From: Rheinheimera baltica DSM 14885
GTDB taxonomy: Bacteria > Pseudomonadota > Gammaproteobacteria > Enterobacterales > Alteromonadaceae
Reading direction: 5' to 3'
Length of the DNA: 64,000 bases
Assembly (NCBI RefSeq): GCF_000425345.1
Contig: NZ_AUDG01000003.1
Coordinates: 140,415-204,414, forward strand
Position 1 is the first letter of the stretch. Each line of letters opens with the position of its first letter. The notes under the pieces were generated by a model, which saw only the letters and a program-made list of their open reading frames with translations, had not been told where the DNA came from and searched no databases. This document shows, piece after piece, positions 48,532 through 56,714 of this stretch. The translations under genes and the position numbers were made by a program.

Positions 48532-50361
48532 ATGATTAGCTTAGACCTTATTAAACGTTTTCAACAAATTTCGTATTATTTTAATCAACACGCTTTCATA
48601 CAGGTTGTTGCATTATTTAGCCCTGTGCTTGCGGTAGATAACGTGCCCGCTGAAATAGCTCTTATGTACGCGGTGTCGCTACGCCGCCTTGGACAGCACG
48701 AAAAAAGTAAAATCTGTTTCTCAACCGCATTAAAAGCACATCCCACTAATGCCGCCCTTAGAAACTCATTTGGAAATTTATTGCTGGAGATGGAGCAGCC
48801 ACAGCTGGCGCTGGCTGAGTTTGCTCATGTAACTAAATTGGAGCCAACAAATTCGGATGGCTACCTAAACAGCGCCAGAGCGCTTAGCCGTTTGGCATTA
48901 TATGACAAGGCACTGGAACACTCTAAAACGGCGCATAATTTACAACCAAATAACATGAATATTGCCATTGCACTGGCTGAGAATTTGGTAAATACAGCGC
49001 AGCTAGACAAAGCAGAGGCACTGTATGACAAGCTACTGCAGCGCGAACCTCACAATATAAAGCTACTAAACAACTTAGGGAACTTAAAGCGCCAACTAGG
49101 TAGTGCAGCGGATGCTATTCATTTGCTGGAGCGTGCTGCTACGTCGAATAACTCAACTGTACTGCGCAATCTAGCGGCATGCTATGTATTGGATAATCAG
49201 TTTGAGCGTGCTTACAATTGCTATCAGGCCGCTATTGCTGCAGCGCCGGACGATGTGCTTGCCTATGCCGAATATGCGGCATTATTATGGCAGCAAGGCG
49301 ATGCAAAACCGTTTTTACACATAGAGCAGCGACTTAACGCGGCGCCAGAGCATCATGCGCTTAGAGTTGACTACATAAAAACGCTGCTAAATATAGATCA
49401 GCCTGATACCGCTGAGCGCTATTTAGAGCCTTTACTACAACATTTTCCCTCCGACAGCGCAGTTTTGACATTGGCCACTACCGTATACCGTAATAAAGGT
49501 GATTTAGAAAAAGCCGAGTATTTCGGTCGAAGTGCATTAGCGCAAGTCAACAATACGTCCAATATTGCCGCAAGAAGTGAATTGGCGTTTACCCTGTTAG
49601 CACAATACAAAGGCGAGGAGGCCTTAGCTCACTACCAACACTTATGTGATGACGACCCGTTAAATCAAGGCTGGTGGACTACGCTAAGTTCTGCGTTGAA
49701 ACTTACCTCTGCAAAGCAGCAATACAACTGGTTATGTGACTATACGCTGGTAAGTGCCGATGTGATAAGCAGTCGGGAGAGTAGCGCTTTATTGCCGGTG
49801 GATTTCAATCAGCGTTTGTTGCCGCTATTGAATAAGCTACACTGCAATGCCCGCCCTCCACTGGGGCTTTCGCTGCAAAAGGGGTCTCAAACTTTTGAGA
49901 ATATCTTTGACCGCCAAGATGCCGTTTTACAACAGTTGCAGCAAGCGGTGATACAGCAAGCGTGCAAGTTTATTAGCCAGTTGCTGCCTGATCCTAAGCA
50001 CCCTTTTTTATCGCGACTATCAACCGATCTTAAATTTCAGGGTTCGTGGTCGGTGCAGTTGCGCGACGAAGGGTTTCATAAGTCTCATTTTCATCCAATG
50101 GGTTGGCTAAGTGGGGTTTATTATGTCGATGTGCCGGACGCGGTTGAACATGATGGTCAGGGGTGGCTGGTATTTGGTCGGCCGGATATACCCAATGTTC
50201 TGGATGTTGGCGATTTTGCTGTAAAACCTCAACCAGGTATGTTGGTGCTGTTTCCCTCTTTTATGTGGCATGGTACAAACCCGTTTAAGTCTGCTACAAA
50301 TCGGGTGACTGTCGCATTTGACATAGTGCCTGAGTCAACCGGTCACAGTAGGTCTTTTTAA
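48532..50361 (+). CDS. TPR protein with C-terminal 2OG-Fe(II) oxygenase domain
   Basis: The 609-residue protein has about ten TPR units in residues 1-380 (for example NPTNAALRNSFGNLLLEMEQ-like repeats), then a dioxygenase domain of the PF13759 type. Candidate iron ligands are H519 and H521 in SHFHPMGWLSGVYYV and H580 in MWHGTNPF, with R591 for 2-oxoglutarate. TPRs would recognise a protein substrate. It starts 8 nt after the beta-hydroxylase gene and overlaps the sulfotransferase gene by one base (TAATG), so these are translated together. Confidence 0.87.
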   Translation: MISLDLIKRFQQISYYFNQHAFIQVVALFSPVLAVDNVPAEIALMYAVSLRRLGQHEKSKICFSTALKAHPTNAALRNSFGNLLLEMEQPQLALAEFAHVTKLEPTNSDGYLNSARALSRLALYDKALEHSKTAHNLQPNNMNIAIALAENLVNTAQLDKAEALYDKLLQREPHNIKLLNNLGNLKRQLGSAADAIHLLERAATSNNSTVLRNLAACYVLDNQFERAYNCYQAAIAAAPDDVLAYAEYAALLWQQGDAKPFLHIEQRLNAAPEHHALRVDYIKTLLNIDQPDTAERYLEPLLQHFPSDSAVLTLATTVYRNKGDLEKAEYFGRSALAQVNNTSNIAARSELAFTLLAQYKGEEALAHYQHLCDDDPLNQGWWTTLSSALKLTSAKQQYNWLCDYTLVSADVISSRESSALLPVDFNQRLLPLLNKLHCNARPPLGLSLQKGSQTFENIFDRQDAVLQQLQQAVIQQACKFISQLLPDPKHPFLSRLSTDLKFQGSWSVQLRDEGFHKSHFHPMGWLSGVYYVDVPDAVEHDGQGWLVFGRPDIPNVLDVGDFAVKPQPGMLVLFPSFMWHGTNPFKSATNRVTVAFDIVPESTGHSRSF

Positions 50362-52304
50362 TGCTTAAATCCCAATTTGATCAGGCACTGCGCCTGTTTA
50401 ATCAACATGATTATGCTGCGGTTGTTGCCGCTTGTAAGCCGCATGTGCAACACCCTATGTTTAAACTATTACTTGCGACAACTTATGGTAAGTTAGCGGA
50501 ATATACGCTTTCAGAACCGCTGTTTTTGGCGTTGCGCCAGCAATATCCGACAAATTTAGATGTCTTATTTAATTTTGCTTTAGTATTAAAGTTGCAGCAG
50601 CGCATGGCGGAAGCTCAGGCACTGTTGCAACAGTGTTTGACGTTAAATAATCGCTACCATGCGGCGCATAGCGCCCTTGCTGGGATTTATGTTACACAAG
50701 GCAACTTTGAACAGGCACAAGTGTATTATGCTCAGGCATTGGCGCTACAACCTTATAATGTTGAGTATTTGTTTGGAACCGCTCAGTGCGACTTCGGCCA
50801 GGCAAGGTGCCATAGTGCTCATAAGAAATTAACTCTTGCGCTTGCCCAAGGTGTTCACTTGCCCTCATTACGCTTGCTTAGCGTTGTATTGTATAAATTA
50901 AAAAGCACTCAAGCGATGCGGCAGTTGCGGCAGCAACACGCCGAGCATATCAAACTTGAGCCTGAGATTTTACTCTATGCAGGTTTGATTGAGCTTGACG
51001 AGAAATGTTATGTTCAAGCACTTAACTTGTTAGAAAAAGCACAGGTGCTGGCAAACAAAGCCTGGTTCGAAATCGATGCAAATTTGTTGTACTGTCGCTA
51101 TTTACTCGATGCCGACAAGCAAATATTGCAACAAATTATTAGTTTGTCGCAGCAGGTTGCCACGGTAGAAGCATTCTATTTTAGTGCTAACTTGCTTGAA
51201 ACATTGGGGCAATTGTTACAGGCCGAACAGCTTTTAGATATCGCATTACCGCTTTTTCCTCTTACACCGAGCTTACTGTTGGTAAAGGCTAAAGTGTTAA
51301 CCCGGCGTCGGGAGTTTAACGAAGCGTTGGCAATATTAGATGAAATTTCTAAGCCAGAAGGCACTGAGATGCAGTTAGATATATGCTATCAAAAAGTGCA
51401 GATATTTGAAGCGCAAGCGCGTTACAATCTGGCTGCTGAGCAAATTATTCATGCTGGTAGTTACGTGCAGCAAGTTTCAGTGCTTGATGGGTTAGAGCAG
51501 GATGCCAAGCGTGCCGTGCAAGATATACAGCAAGGCGTTCCGTTACGCGGCACTCATGTGCGTAAGTTAGTCTTCATTATCGGTTTTCCCCGTTCGGGTA
51601 CTACTTTGCTTGAATCGCGTTTAGCGCTAATTAACAACGTAAAAATATTAGAAGAAACGCACGCCGTTAAGCAGTTTTATCAGCAGTTAGAGCGCCAAGC
51701 GAATGGTCAAAATGTAATGGCATACCTGGCAAATTTATCTGCTGAGCAGCAAAACTTGCTGGCGCAGGATTACCTGGACAGTTTGCAAGATTATAGTGTT
51801 ATTAACGACGATGACGTCATTGTCGATAAAATGCCGCTTAATGCCATTTACTTAGCGCCGGTGTTGGCCTTATTTCCGCAGGCTAAAATTATTTTGATGT
51901 TACGCCACCCCATGGATGTATGTATCAGTAGCCTAAAACAGCGCATGATTAACCTGTTTTCGGTTGAGAGTTTTGCTCAAAGTTACCATTGTTATTTTAA
52001 TTTGCTAGCGACAATGCAACAGCAATTCGCTGACAAAGTGCTGGCGGTAAAGTACGAACAGTTAGTAACTGACTATGAGCAAGAGTTTTCTGCAATTTTA
52101 GCGCATTGTGGACTACAGCAAGAGGCTAAGACCGGCAGTGGCAACAGCCCAACAATGTTTAACACTCCCAGTTATCATCAAGTTAGTCAGCCTTTATATA
52201 CCAAGGCCGTTAACTCTTATCAGCATTACCGGTTGTATTTTGATTTTCAACATCAACTGCTGCAGACCTGGTGTAGGCAGCTTGGGTATACAGCAAGTGA
52301 TTGA
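50361..52304 (+). CDS. TPR-containing sulfotransferase
   Basis: The 647-residue protein joins about 380 residues of TPR repeats to a sulfotransferase domain. The PAPS 5'-phosphosulfate loop is at 408-415 in GFPRSGTTLLESRL, the catalytic His is likely the one in EETHAVKQF, and the 3'-phosphate site is IILMLRHPMDVCISSL around R515. VDKMPLN and LAVKYEQLVTDYEQ are typical of the tyrosylprotein-sulfotransferase-like PF13469 family. It should transfer sulfate to a protein or glycan. Coupling to the TPR-dioxygenase suggests that the two modify the same target. Confidence 0.87.
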   Translation: MLKSQFDQALRLFNQHDYAAVVAACKPHVQHPMFKLLLATTYGKLAEYTLSEPLFLALRQQYPTNLDVLFNFALVLKLQQRMAEAQALLQQCLTLNNRYHAAHSALAGIYVTQGNFEQAQVYYAQALALQPYNVEYLFGTAQCDFGQARCHSAHKKLTLALAQGVHLPSLRLLSVVLYKLKSTQAMRQLRQQHAEHIKLEPEILLYAGLIELDEKCYVQALNLLEKAQVLANKAWFEIDANLLYCRYLLDADKQILQQIISLSQQVATVEAFYFSANLLETLGQLLQAEQLLDIALPLFPLTPSLLLVKAKVLTRRREFNEALAILDEISKPEGTEMQLDICYQKVQIFEAQARYNLAAEQIIHAGSYVQQVSVLDGLEQDAKRAVQDIQQGVPLRGTHVRKLVFIIGFPRSGTTLLESRLALINNVKILEETHAVKQFYQQLERQANGQNVMAYLANLSAEQQNLLAQDYLDSLQDYSVINDDDVIVDKMPLNAIYLAPVLALFPQAKIILMLRHPMDVCISSLKQRMINLFSVESFAQSYHCYFNLLATMQQQFADKVLAVKYEQLVTDYEQEFSAILAHCGLQQEAKTGSGNSPTMFNTPSYHQVSQPLYTKAVNSYQHYRLYFDFQHQLLQTWCRQLGYTASD

Positions 52305-52355
52305 TCAGTTTTTTGTTTAACACTGATACTTTGTGCGGCATAACGCCGCACTTCT

Positions 52356-52925
52356 TTAGTTATGATCAAGTTCCATTTTAAAGGCTAAGGTGTAGCGGGG
52401 GTGGAAGCAAATACGGTTAGGCGGTCTGCCCACGTGTTTTATTGCGCCGTTAAATATCACCACCCGGCCAGGTTTAGGAGTACAGGCAAACACGCAATCA
52501 TCTTCGTTATTGAAAAATAGTGTTTCACCACCCCATTCCAGGTTCCACTCTTCGCAAATGTACACCAGCACGGTGAGCTCATCGCTCTCTGGTTTGCAGT
52601 CTGTGTGTGTAAATAACATATCACCAAAAGCTGCATGATTTACATAGCCACGGTATGCCTGGTAATCTTTTCCAGTAAGCCGTTTAATCGAGTCAAGGCA
52701 ACGTTGGTATACTGGCAAAGATTTATATAGCATGGTGTTTAAATTAATCGCCCAGTGACGGTAGTCTTTTGTATCGGGCCTGGCAATTTCGTCCCGTTTA
52801 AATGGGCTGGCAATTAGCGTGTTGTTCAGTTCTTTTGCCTCTGCAGCAGTACAAAGGTCATCGAGTACCCATATCTGTTTGCCGTCAACTTCAGTGCTGT
52901 ATTTAGCGTCTACGTTGTTGTTCAT
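52356..52925 (-). CDS. 2OG-Fe(II) oxygenase, small single-domain form
   Basis: The 189-residue protein is a compact dioxygenase: H107 and D109 in LFTHTDCKPES, H164 in GAIKHVGRPPN and R171 for 2-oxoglutarate, with WGGETLFFN between. This pattern is that of P4H-like and ribosomal-hydroxylase-like enzymes. It is encoded convergent to the sulfotransferase, with only 51 nt between the two stops, and divergent from the sulfotransferase remnant. It is the fourth such enzyme in 7 kb. Confidence 0.85.
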   Translation of the reverse strand: MNNNVDAKYSTEVDGKQIWVLDDLCTAAEAKELNNTLIASPFKRDEIARPDTKDYRHWAINLNTMLYKSLPVYQRCLDSIKRLTGKDYQAYRGYVNHAAFGDMLFTHTDCKPESDELTVLVYICEEWNLEWGGETLFFNNEDDCVFACTPKPGRVVIFNGAIKHVGRPPNRICFHPRYTLAFKMELDHN

Positions 52926-53094
52926 GGTTGTTATTAATAAATAATTATTTTAGTTAGCACGTTACCGTAGAATGCTATTTTTTTAAAGTAGCAGCTAAAA
53001 TTCAACTCGAAAAGTTCAATGCTCCTATCTTATATTATGATATCTGTCGTTGTTGCATACAGACACCCAACCCTGCGGTTGGACATGATTACTG

Positions 53095-53616
53095 TTGGAC
53101 CATATAGCTAGCGTATATCAGCATGTCGCCAAGCAGTATTTTCCAAATGACGGTTTTAGAGTTGATAAGACGCTGAATCTAAACCGCTATTTTGGTATTT
53201 GGGCACAAGCTTTCCCTAAAGGGAAAGCTATTTATATTCGACGAAATGACGAAAATACGGCGTGGTCCTGCTTTAAAACTAATTTTCGCTCTCAGGCTGC
53301 ATGGAGCTGGTCAGCCAATTCTATCAAGAGTTATATATCTAATGAGCGACGTTTATTAGAGCACTGGAAAACGATTTATAACGCACGTATTTTGGAAATT
53401 AACTACGAGGATCTGGTTGCCGAACCTGAACTGACTTTGACAAAAGTATGCAATCATCTCGGTCTTGAATTTGAAGGTTCGATGCTACATTTTTATAAAA
53501 GCAAGTCGCCTGTTTACACATCGAGTGTTGGCCAGGTTCATCAACCGTTAGAGCAAAGCAAGATAGAGTTATCTGAACGCTATCCTCAGTTTTTGTTTGA
53601 GCTAGGTTTATCATGA
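53095..53616 (+). pseudogene. Truncated sulfotransferase, C-terminal half only
   Basis: The frame encodes 173 residues that match the second half of a PF13469 sulfotransferase: FRVDKTLNLNRYFGIWAQAFP, IYIRRNDENTAWSCF at the 3'-phosphate site, ILEINYEDLVAEPELTLTKV and YTSSVGQVHQPLEQSK. The PAPS P-loop and any TPR region are missing. An in-frame TGA stands at 53086, nine bases before the TTG start, and there is no ribosome binding site. It is most likely the tail of a decayed second copy of the cassette's sulfotransferase. Confidence 0.7.
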
Positions 53617-53772
53617 TGTCTTATAAGGCCTTTGTAGCGCGCTGGTAAGTGCCAATTTTTTGAGTTTGATTTAAAAGTTATCTATGTTGAAAATATTTTT
53701 ATGAGTAGATGAAACTAAAATCATGTAAAAAAGGTCTAGTTTTATGCAATTACAAATACAACAGGTGAAAAC

Positions 53773-54216
53773 ATGAAAACAAGTAAACAATCTAACGTAG
53801 CCATGGCAGTAGGTGCTTTAGTTTTAGGCTCACTGGCGACAATAGCGACGACAGCTAATGCCAATCCTTTTACGGCTCAAGATTTAGCATCTGGCTATGA
53901 AATGGCTGCAGGTGAAGGTAAGTGCGGTGAAGGTAAGTGCGGTGAAGGTAAGTGCGGTGAAGGTAAGTGCGGTGAAGGTAAGTGCGGTGAAGGTAAGTGC
54001 GGCGAAGATAAAATGAAAGCCAAAGCCGATAAAATGAAAGAAGGCAAATGCGGCGAAGGTAAGTGCGGCGAAGAAATGATGAACACCAAAGCCGATAAAG
54101 CGAAAGAGGGTAAATGTGGAGAAGGTAAATGTGGCGCTGATAAAGCCAAAATGACTGACAAAGCAAAAGATGTTAAAGATAAAGCGAAAGAAGCCAAGTG
54201 TGGCGGCAGTCTGTAA
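53773..54216 (+). CDS. hvfA: HvfA-type RiPP precursor with EGKCG repeats
   Basis: The 147-residue protein has a Sec signal peptide with cleavage after TTANA (residue 30). The mature part holds ten EGKCG motifs, six in tandem (Cys51, 56, 61, 66, 71, 76), two pairs (93/98 and 115/120), and one EAKCG (Cys143), with Lys/Glu/Ala spacers. HvfA-family precursors are modified on these Cys by a DUF692/MNIO enzyme to oxazolone/thioamide groups that bind copper. The enzyme and its partner gene follow directly. AGGTGA precedes the ATG and a terminator-like hairpin follows. The upstream 150 nt hold a weak TTGAGT-17-TATGTT promoter candidate. Confidence 0.88.
   Translation: MKTSKQSNVAMAVGALVLGSLATIATTANANPFTAQDLASGYEMAAGEGKCGEGKCGEGKCGEGKCGEGKCGEGKCGEDKMKAKADKMKEGKCGEGKCGEEMMNTKADKAKEGKCGEGKCGADKAKMTDKAKDVKDKAKEAKCGGSL
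53911..54000 (+). repeat. Six perfect 15-bp tandem repeats in hvfA
   Basis: The unit GGTGAAGGTAAGTGC occurs six times head to tail without a single change, coding for GEGKC each time. The four later motif copies in the gene use other codons (GGC, AAA, TGT). Identity at synonymous sites points to recent expansion by slippage; copy number can change in frame without breaking the gene. Confidence 0.95.
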
Positions 54217-54226
54217 ACTGTGTGAC

Positions 54227-54252
54227 AAGGGCCTGCAGTTGCAGGCCTTTTG
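54227..54252 (+). terminator. Terminator or attenuator between hvfA and hvfB
   Basis: GGCCTGCA and TGCAGGCC pair around a short loop and are followed by TTTTGTTT. Partial termination here would give more precursor than enzyme mRNA, which is common in RiPP operons. Confidence 0.8.
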
Positions 54253-54269
54253 TTTAGAGGGGATGCACG

Positions 54270-55118
54270 ATGACGCTATTAAGTAATAGCATGGTGTCTG
54301 GTTCTGGCTTAGGCTTACGCCGTGAAATGCTGGACGAGGTGTTAACGGCCAAACCTGCAGCTATAGACTTTTTCGAAGTGGCGCCAGAAAACTGGATCCC
54401 GTTTGGTGGCAAATTACAGCGTAAGTTTCGTCAGCTCACTGAACAGCATCGTTTTATTTGCCATGGCTTGTCTTTATCTATCGGCAGTCCAGAGCCCCTA
54501 GACGTGGCTTTTGTAAAACAGGTAAAGCAGTTTTTACACCAGCATAATATTAATCTGTATAGTGAGCATTTAAGCTATTGCTCCGGCAGTGGTCACTTGT
54601 ACGATTTAATGCCTATCCCCTTTACCGATGATGCTGTGCACTACGTTGCACAACGTATTCGTCAGGTACAAGACATATTAGAACAGCCGCTGATACTGGA
54701 GAATGTGTCTTATTATGCCGCGCCTGGTCAGCAGTTGTCTGAGTTGGAATTTACCTGTGCGGTGCTTGAAGAAGCCAATTGTCAGTTATTGCTTGATGTG
54801 AATAATGTTTATGTTAATTCGGTAAACCATGGTTATAACGCTGAGCACTTTATATCGGCGATGCCGTCTGATCGCATTGCCTACTACCATATTGCCGGAC
54901 ATTTTAAGCAAGCGGAGGATTTACTGGTAGATACCCACGGAGCCGCAGTTATTGATCCGGTATGGAAATTGTTAGCATTGGCGTATCAGCAACATGGTGT
55001 TAAAGCTACCTTGCTTGAGCGCGATTTTAATATCCCTGAGCTGACAATATTATGTGATGAACTTGCCCAAGTTAAGATGCTGCAGCAAGCAACACAGCAA
55101 TTAGCATTGAGGGCTTAG
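54270..55118 (+). CDS. hvfB: DUF692 multinuclear iron oxidase (MNIO), HvfB type
   Basis: The 282-residue protein is a TIM-barrel MNIO enzyme that should modify the Cys residues of HvfA in the cytoplasm. Iron-binding positions of the family are visible: H65 in CHGLSLSIG, E99-H100 in LYSEHLSY, E144-N145 in LILENVSYY, D176 and N178 in LLLDVNNVYVN, H207 and H211 in YYHIAGH, D221 and H223 in VDTHG, and E250 with D252 in LLERDFNIP. AGAGGGG lies 7 nt before the ATG. It starts 53 nt after hvfA and 4 nt separate it from hvfC. Confidence 0.92.
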   Translation: MTLLSNSMVSGSGLGLRREMLDEVLTAKPAAIDFFEVAPENWIPFGGKLQRKFRQLTEQHRFICHGLSLSIGSPEPLDVAFVKQVKQFLHQHNINLYSEHLSYCSGSGHLYDLMPIPFTDDAVHYVAQRIRQVQDILEQPLILENVSYYAAPGQQLSELEFTCAVLEEANCQLLLDVNNVYVNSVNHGYNAEHFISAMPSDRIAYYHIAGHFKQAEDLLVDTHGAAVIDPVWKLLALAYQQHGVKATLLERDFNIPELTILCDELAQVKMLQQATQQLALRA

Positions 55119-55122
55119 GTCG

Positions 55123-55869
55123 ATGCAGTTTCAACAAATCCAGCACGCTTTTATCAACCATATTAAAGACCCCGAAGGTATGCCGATACCAGAGGGGGTT
55201 GCTGACTCGCGTATGGCAGTATATCGGGAGCTGTTCTTTAATAACGTACAGGGCTTTGTCTCAAGTGCCTTTCCAGTGCTTAAGTCGCTTTATAGCGAAG
55301 TACACTGGTTAGCGTTAGTACGACATTTTTTCAAAAATCATCAGTGCACCAGTCCTTATTTTTTAGATATTGCCGAACACTTTTTACAGTATTTGCAACA
55401 GAGCTATAAAATTACGGAACAAGATCCTGAGTTTTTACTGGAGCTGGCGCATTACGAGTGGGTTGAGCTGTATTTAGCGACAAAACCATTGAAGGTGCTA
55501 GAAACCCCTTTGCTGCCAGAACAGGTTAACCAACAACCGCTGGCGTTGTCTGCGTTAGCATTAGTGTTGGTTTATCATGTTGCCGTGCATCAAATCAGTG
55601 TGGATTTTAAACCCGCAGTGGGTGAGCCTGAACATTGCTATTTACTGTATCGCAATAGCGAAGATGACGTGAAGTTTGTCGCGATAAATCAGCTAACGGC
55701 ACTGTTGTTGCAAACGTTACAGCAAATGCCAGGTGTAGCGCTGGACACCTTAGTGCAGCAGTTAGTGCCGTTACTGCCTCAATTTAATACTGCGCAATTA
55801 ATGCAAGGCGCACAAAGCATATTACAGGACTTTGCGACAAAAGGTGTGCTGGTGTCTTTTCAAGAGTGA
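55123..55869 (+). CDS. hvfC: DUF2063 partner protein, HvfC type
   Basis: The 248-residue protein has the DUF2063 N-terminal domain (SRMAVYRELFFNNVQGFVSSAFPVL, cut at family motifs ADSRMAVYREL and FFNNVQGF) and a C-terminal region around FVAINQLTALLLQ. These proteins team with DUF692 enzymes; the C-terminal part is thought to act as the element that binds the precursor. Its presence right after hvfB completes a precursor-enzyme-partner set. No DoxX-like gene (hvfD of other loci) follows. Confidence 0.9.
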   Translation: MQFQQIQHAFINHIKDPEGMPIPEGVADSRMAVYRELFFNNVQGFVSSAFPVLKSLYSEVHWLALVRHFFKNHQCTSPYFLDIAEHFLQYLQQSYKITEQDPEFLLELAHYEWVELYLATKPLKVLETPLLPEQVNQQPLALSALALVLVYHVAVHQISVDFKPAVGEPEHCYLLYRNSEDDVKFVAINQLTALLLQTLQQMPGVALDTLVQQLVPLLPQFNTAQLMQGAQSILQDFATKGVLVSFQE

Positions 55870-55923
55870 CAAAATTCATTACCATATGCGTCCATAATTC
55901 GCTGATGACAGAAGAGTAATGCA

Positions 55924-56043
55924 ATGGCAGACGAAAATTTCAAAGACTCGTTTAACCTATGGCAGTTTCTAGCCGTGGTAGCAGTATTTGTATCTTTACT
56001 GTGTTTAGCCCCAATAGTGCGTTGGTTTCAAATTTTGGCATAA
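55924..56043 (+). CDS. 39-residue single-helix membrane protein
   Basis: A short frame encodes MADENFKDSFNLWQFLAVVA and then a hydrophobic stretch to APIVRWFQILA, so one membrane helix spans about residues 14-31. AAGAG lies 9 nt before the ATG, and a strong terminator sits 18 nt after the stop. It may be the last gene of the hvf unit (54 nt after hvfC) or a separate small gene. I cannot name a family. Confidence 0.6.
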   Translation: MADENFKDSFNLWQFLAVVAVFVSLLCLAPIVRWFQILA

Positions 56044-56060
56044 TGCACTAGTTGCTTAGA

Positions 56061-56085
56061 AGGCCGCCTGAGGGCGGCTTTTTTG
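56061..56085 (+). terminator. Rho-independent terminator before apt
   Basis: GCCGCC and GGCGGC pair around TGAG and are followed by six T. It closes the hvf/small-protein unit. Confidence 0.88.
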
Positions 56086-56120
56086 TCCCGGCAGGGACGC
56101 ATAACAAAAGGTTTTCTGAC

Positions 56121-56669
56121 ATGGACAAACAAGCATTAGCGCTTGAATTAAAACAAGTTATAAAAACGGTTATTGATTACCCTAAGCCGGGCATTGTGTT
56201 TCGCGATGTCACCAGCCTGATGCAGGACGGCCCAAGCTTTAAAAAAGTTATAGATGCTTTCTGCCAGTTGTACGCTGATAAAGGCATTACCAAAATTGTA
56301 GGTACTGAGTCCCGCGGCTTTATTTTTGGTGCACCACTTGCTTATGCATTGGGTATTTCATTTGTGCCAGTGCGTAAGCCAGGTAAGTTACCACGTCAGC
56401 GTATTTCACAAAGCTACCAACTGGAATATGGTGAAGATGCCCTTGAACTGCATGCTGATGCAATAACACCAGGCGACAAAGTATTATTGGTTGATGATCT
56501 GTTAGCCACTGGTGGTACTATCGACGCTACAGCAAAATTAGTCAGGCAACTTGGTGGTATTGTTGACGATGCTGCTTTTGTCATTGCACTGCCTGATTTG
56601 GGGGGGGTAGCACGCCTGCAGCAAGCCGGATTAAATATCCTGAGTCTGGTTGAGTATAGCGGCGAATAA
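56121..56669 (+). CDS. apt: Adenine phosphoribosyltransferase
   Basis: Apt salvages adenine to AMP with PRPP. From the ATG at 56121 it is 182 residues, the usual size, with [14 protein letters not shown] at the start, [15 protein letters not shown], and the PRPP loop [14 protein letters not shown] longer frame from 56052 would start inside the terminator and is rejected. apt-dnaX-ybaB-recR-htpG-adk is the classic gammaproteobacterial order. Confidence 0.96.
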   Translation: MDKQALALELKQVIKTVIDYPKPGIVFRDVTSLMQDGPSFKKVIDAFCQLYADKGITKIVGTESRGFIFGAPLAYALGISFVPVRKPGKLPRQRISQSYQLEYGEDALELHADAITPGDKVLLVDDLLATGGTIDATAKLVRQLGGIVDDAAFVIALPDLGGVARLQQAGLNILSLVEYSGE

Positions 56670-56714
56670 GTTTAGTCTGTTGCTGACTATCATAACCAAG
56701 ACAAATGCAGCCTT

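Noticed and set aside
53911..54000. CRISPR-like array
   Set aside because: The repeats are only 15 bp, directly abutting, without spacers, and lie in a coding frame.
53870..54228. Three overlapping minus-strand open frames opposite hvfA
   Set aside because: They are reverse readings of the 15-bp repeats (low-complexity HLPSP, FTALT and RTYLH runs). The plus strand has the signal peptide, the motif family and matching enzyme genes.
56052..56120. N-terminal extension of Apt
   Set aside because: It would start within a terminator hairpin, and the residues have no counterpart in the family.
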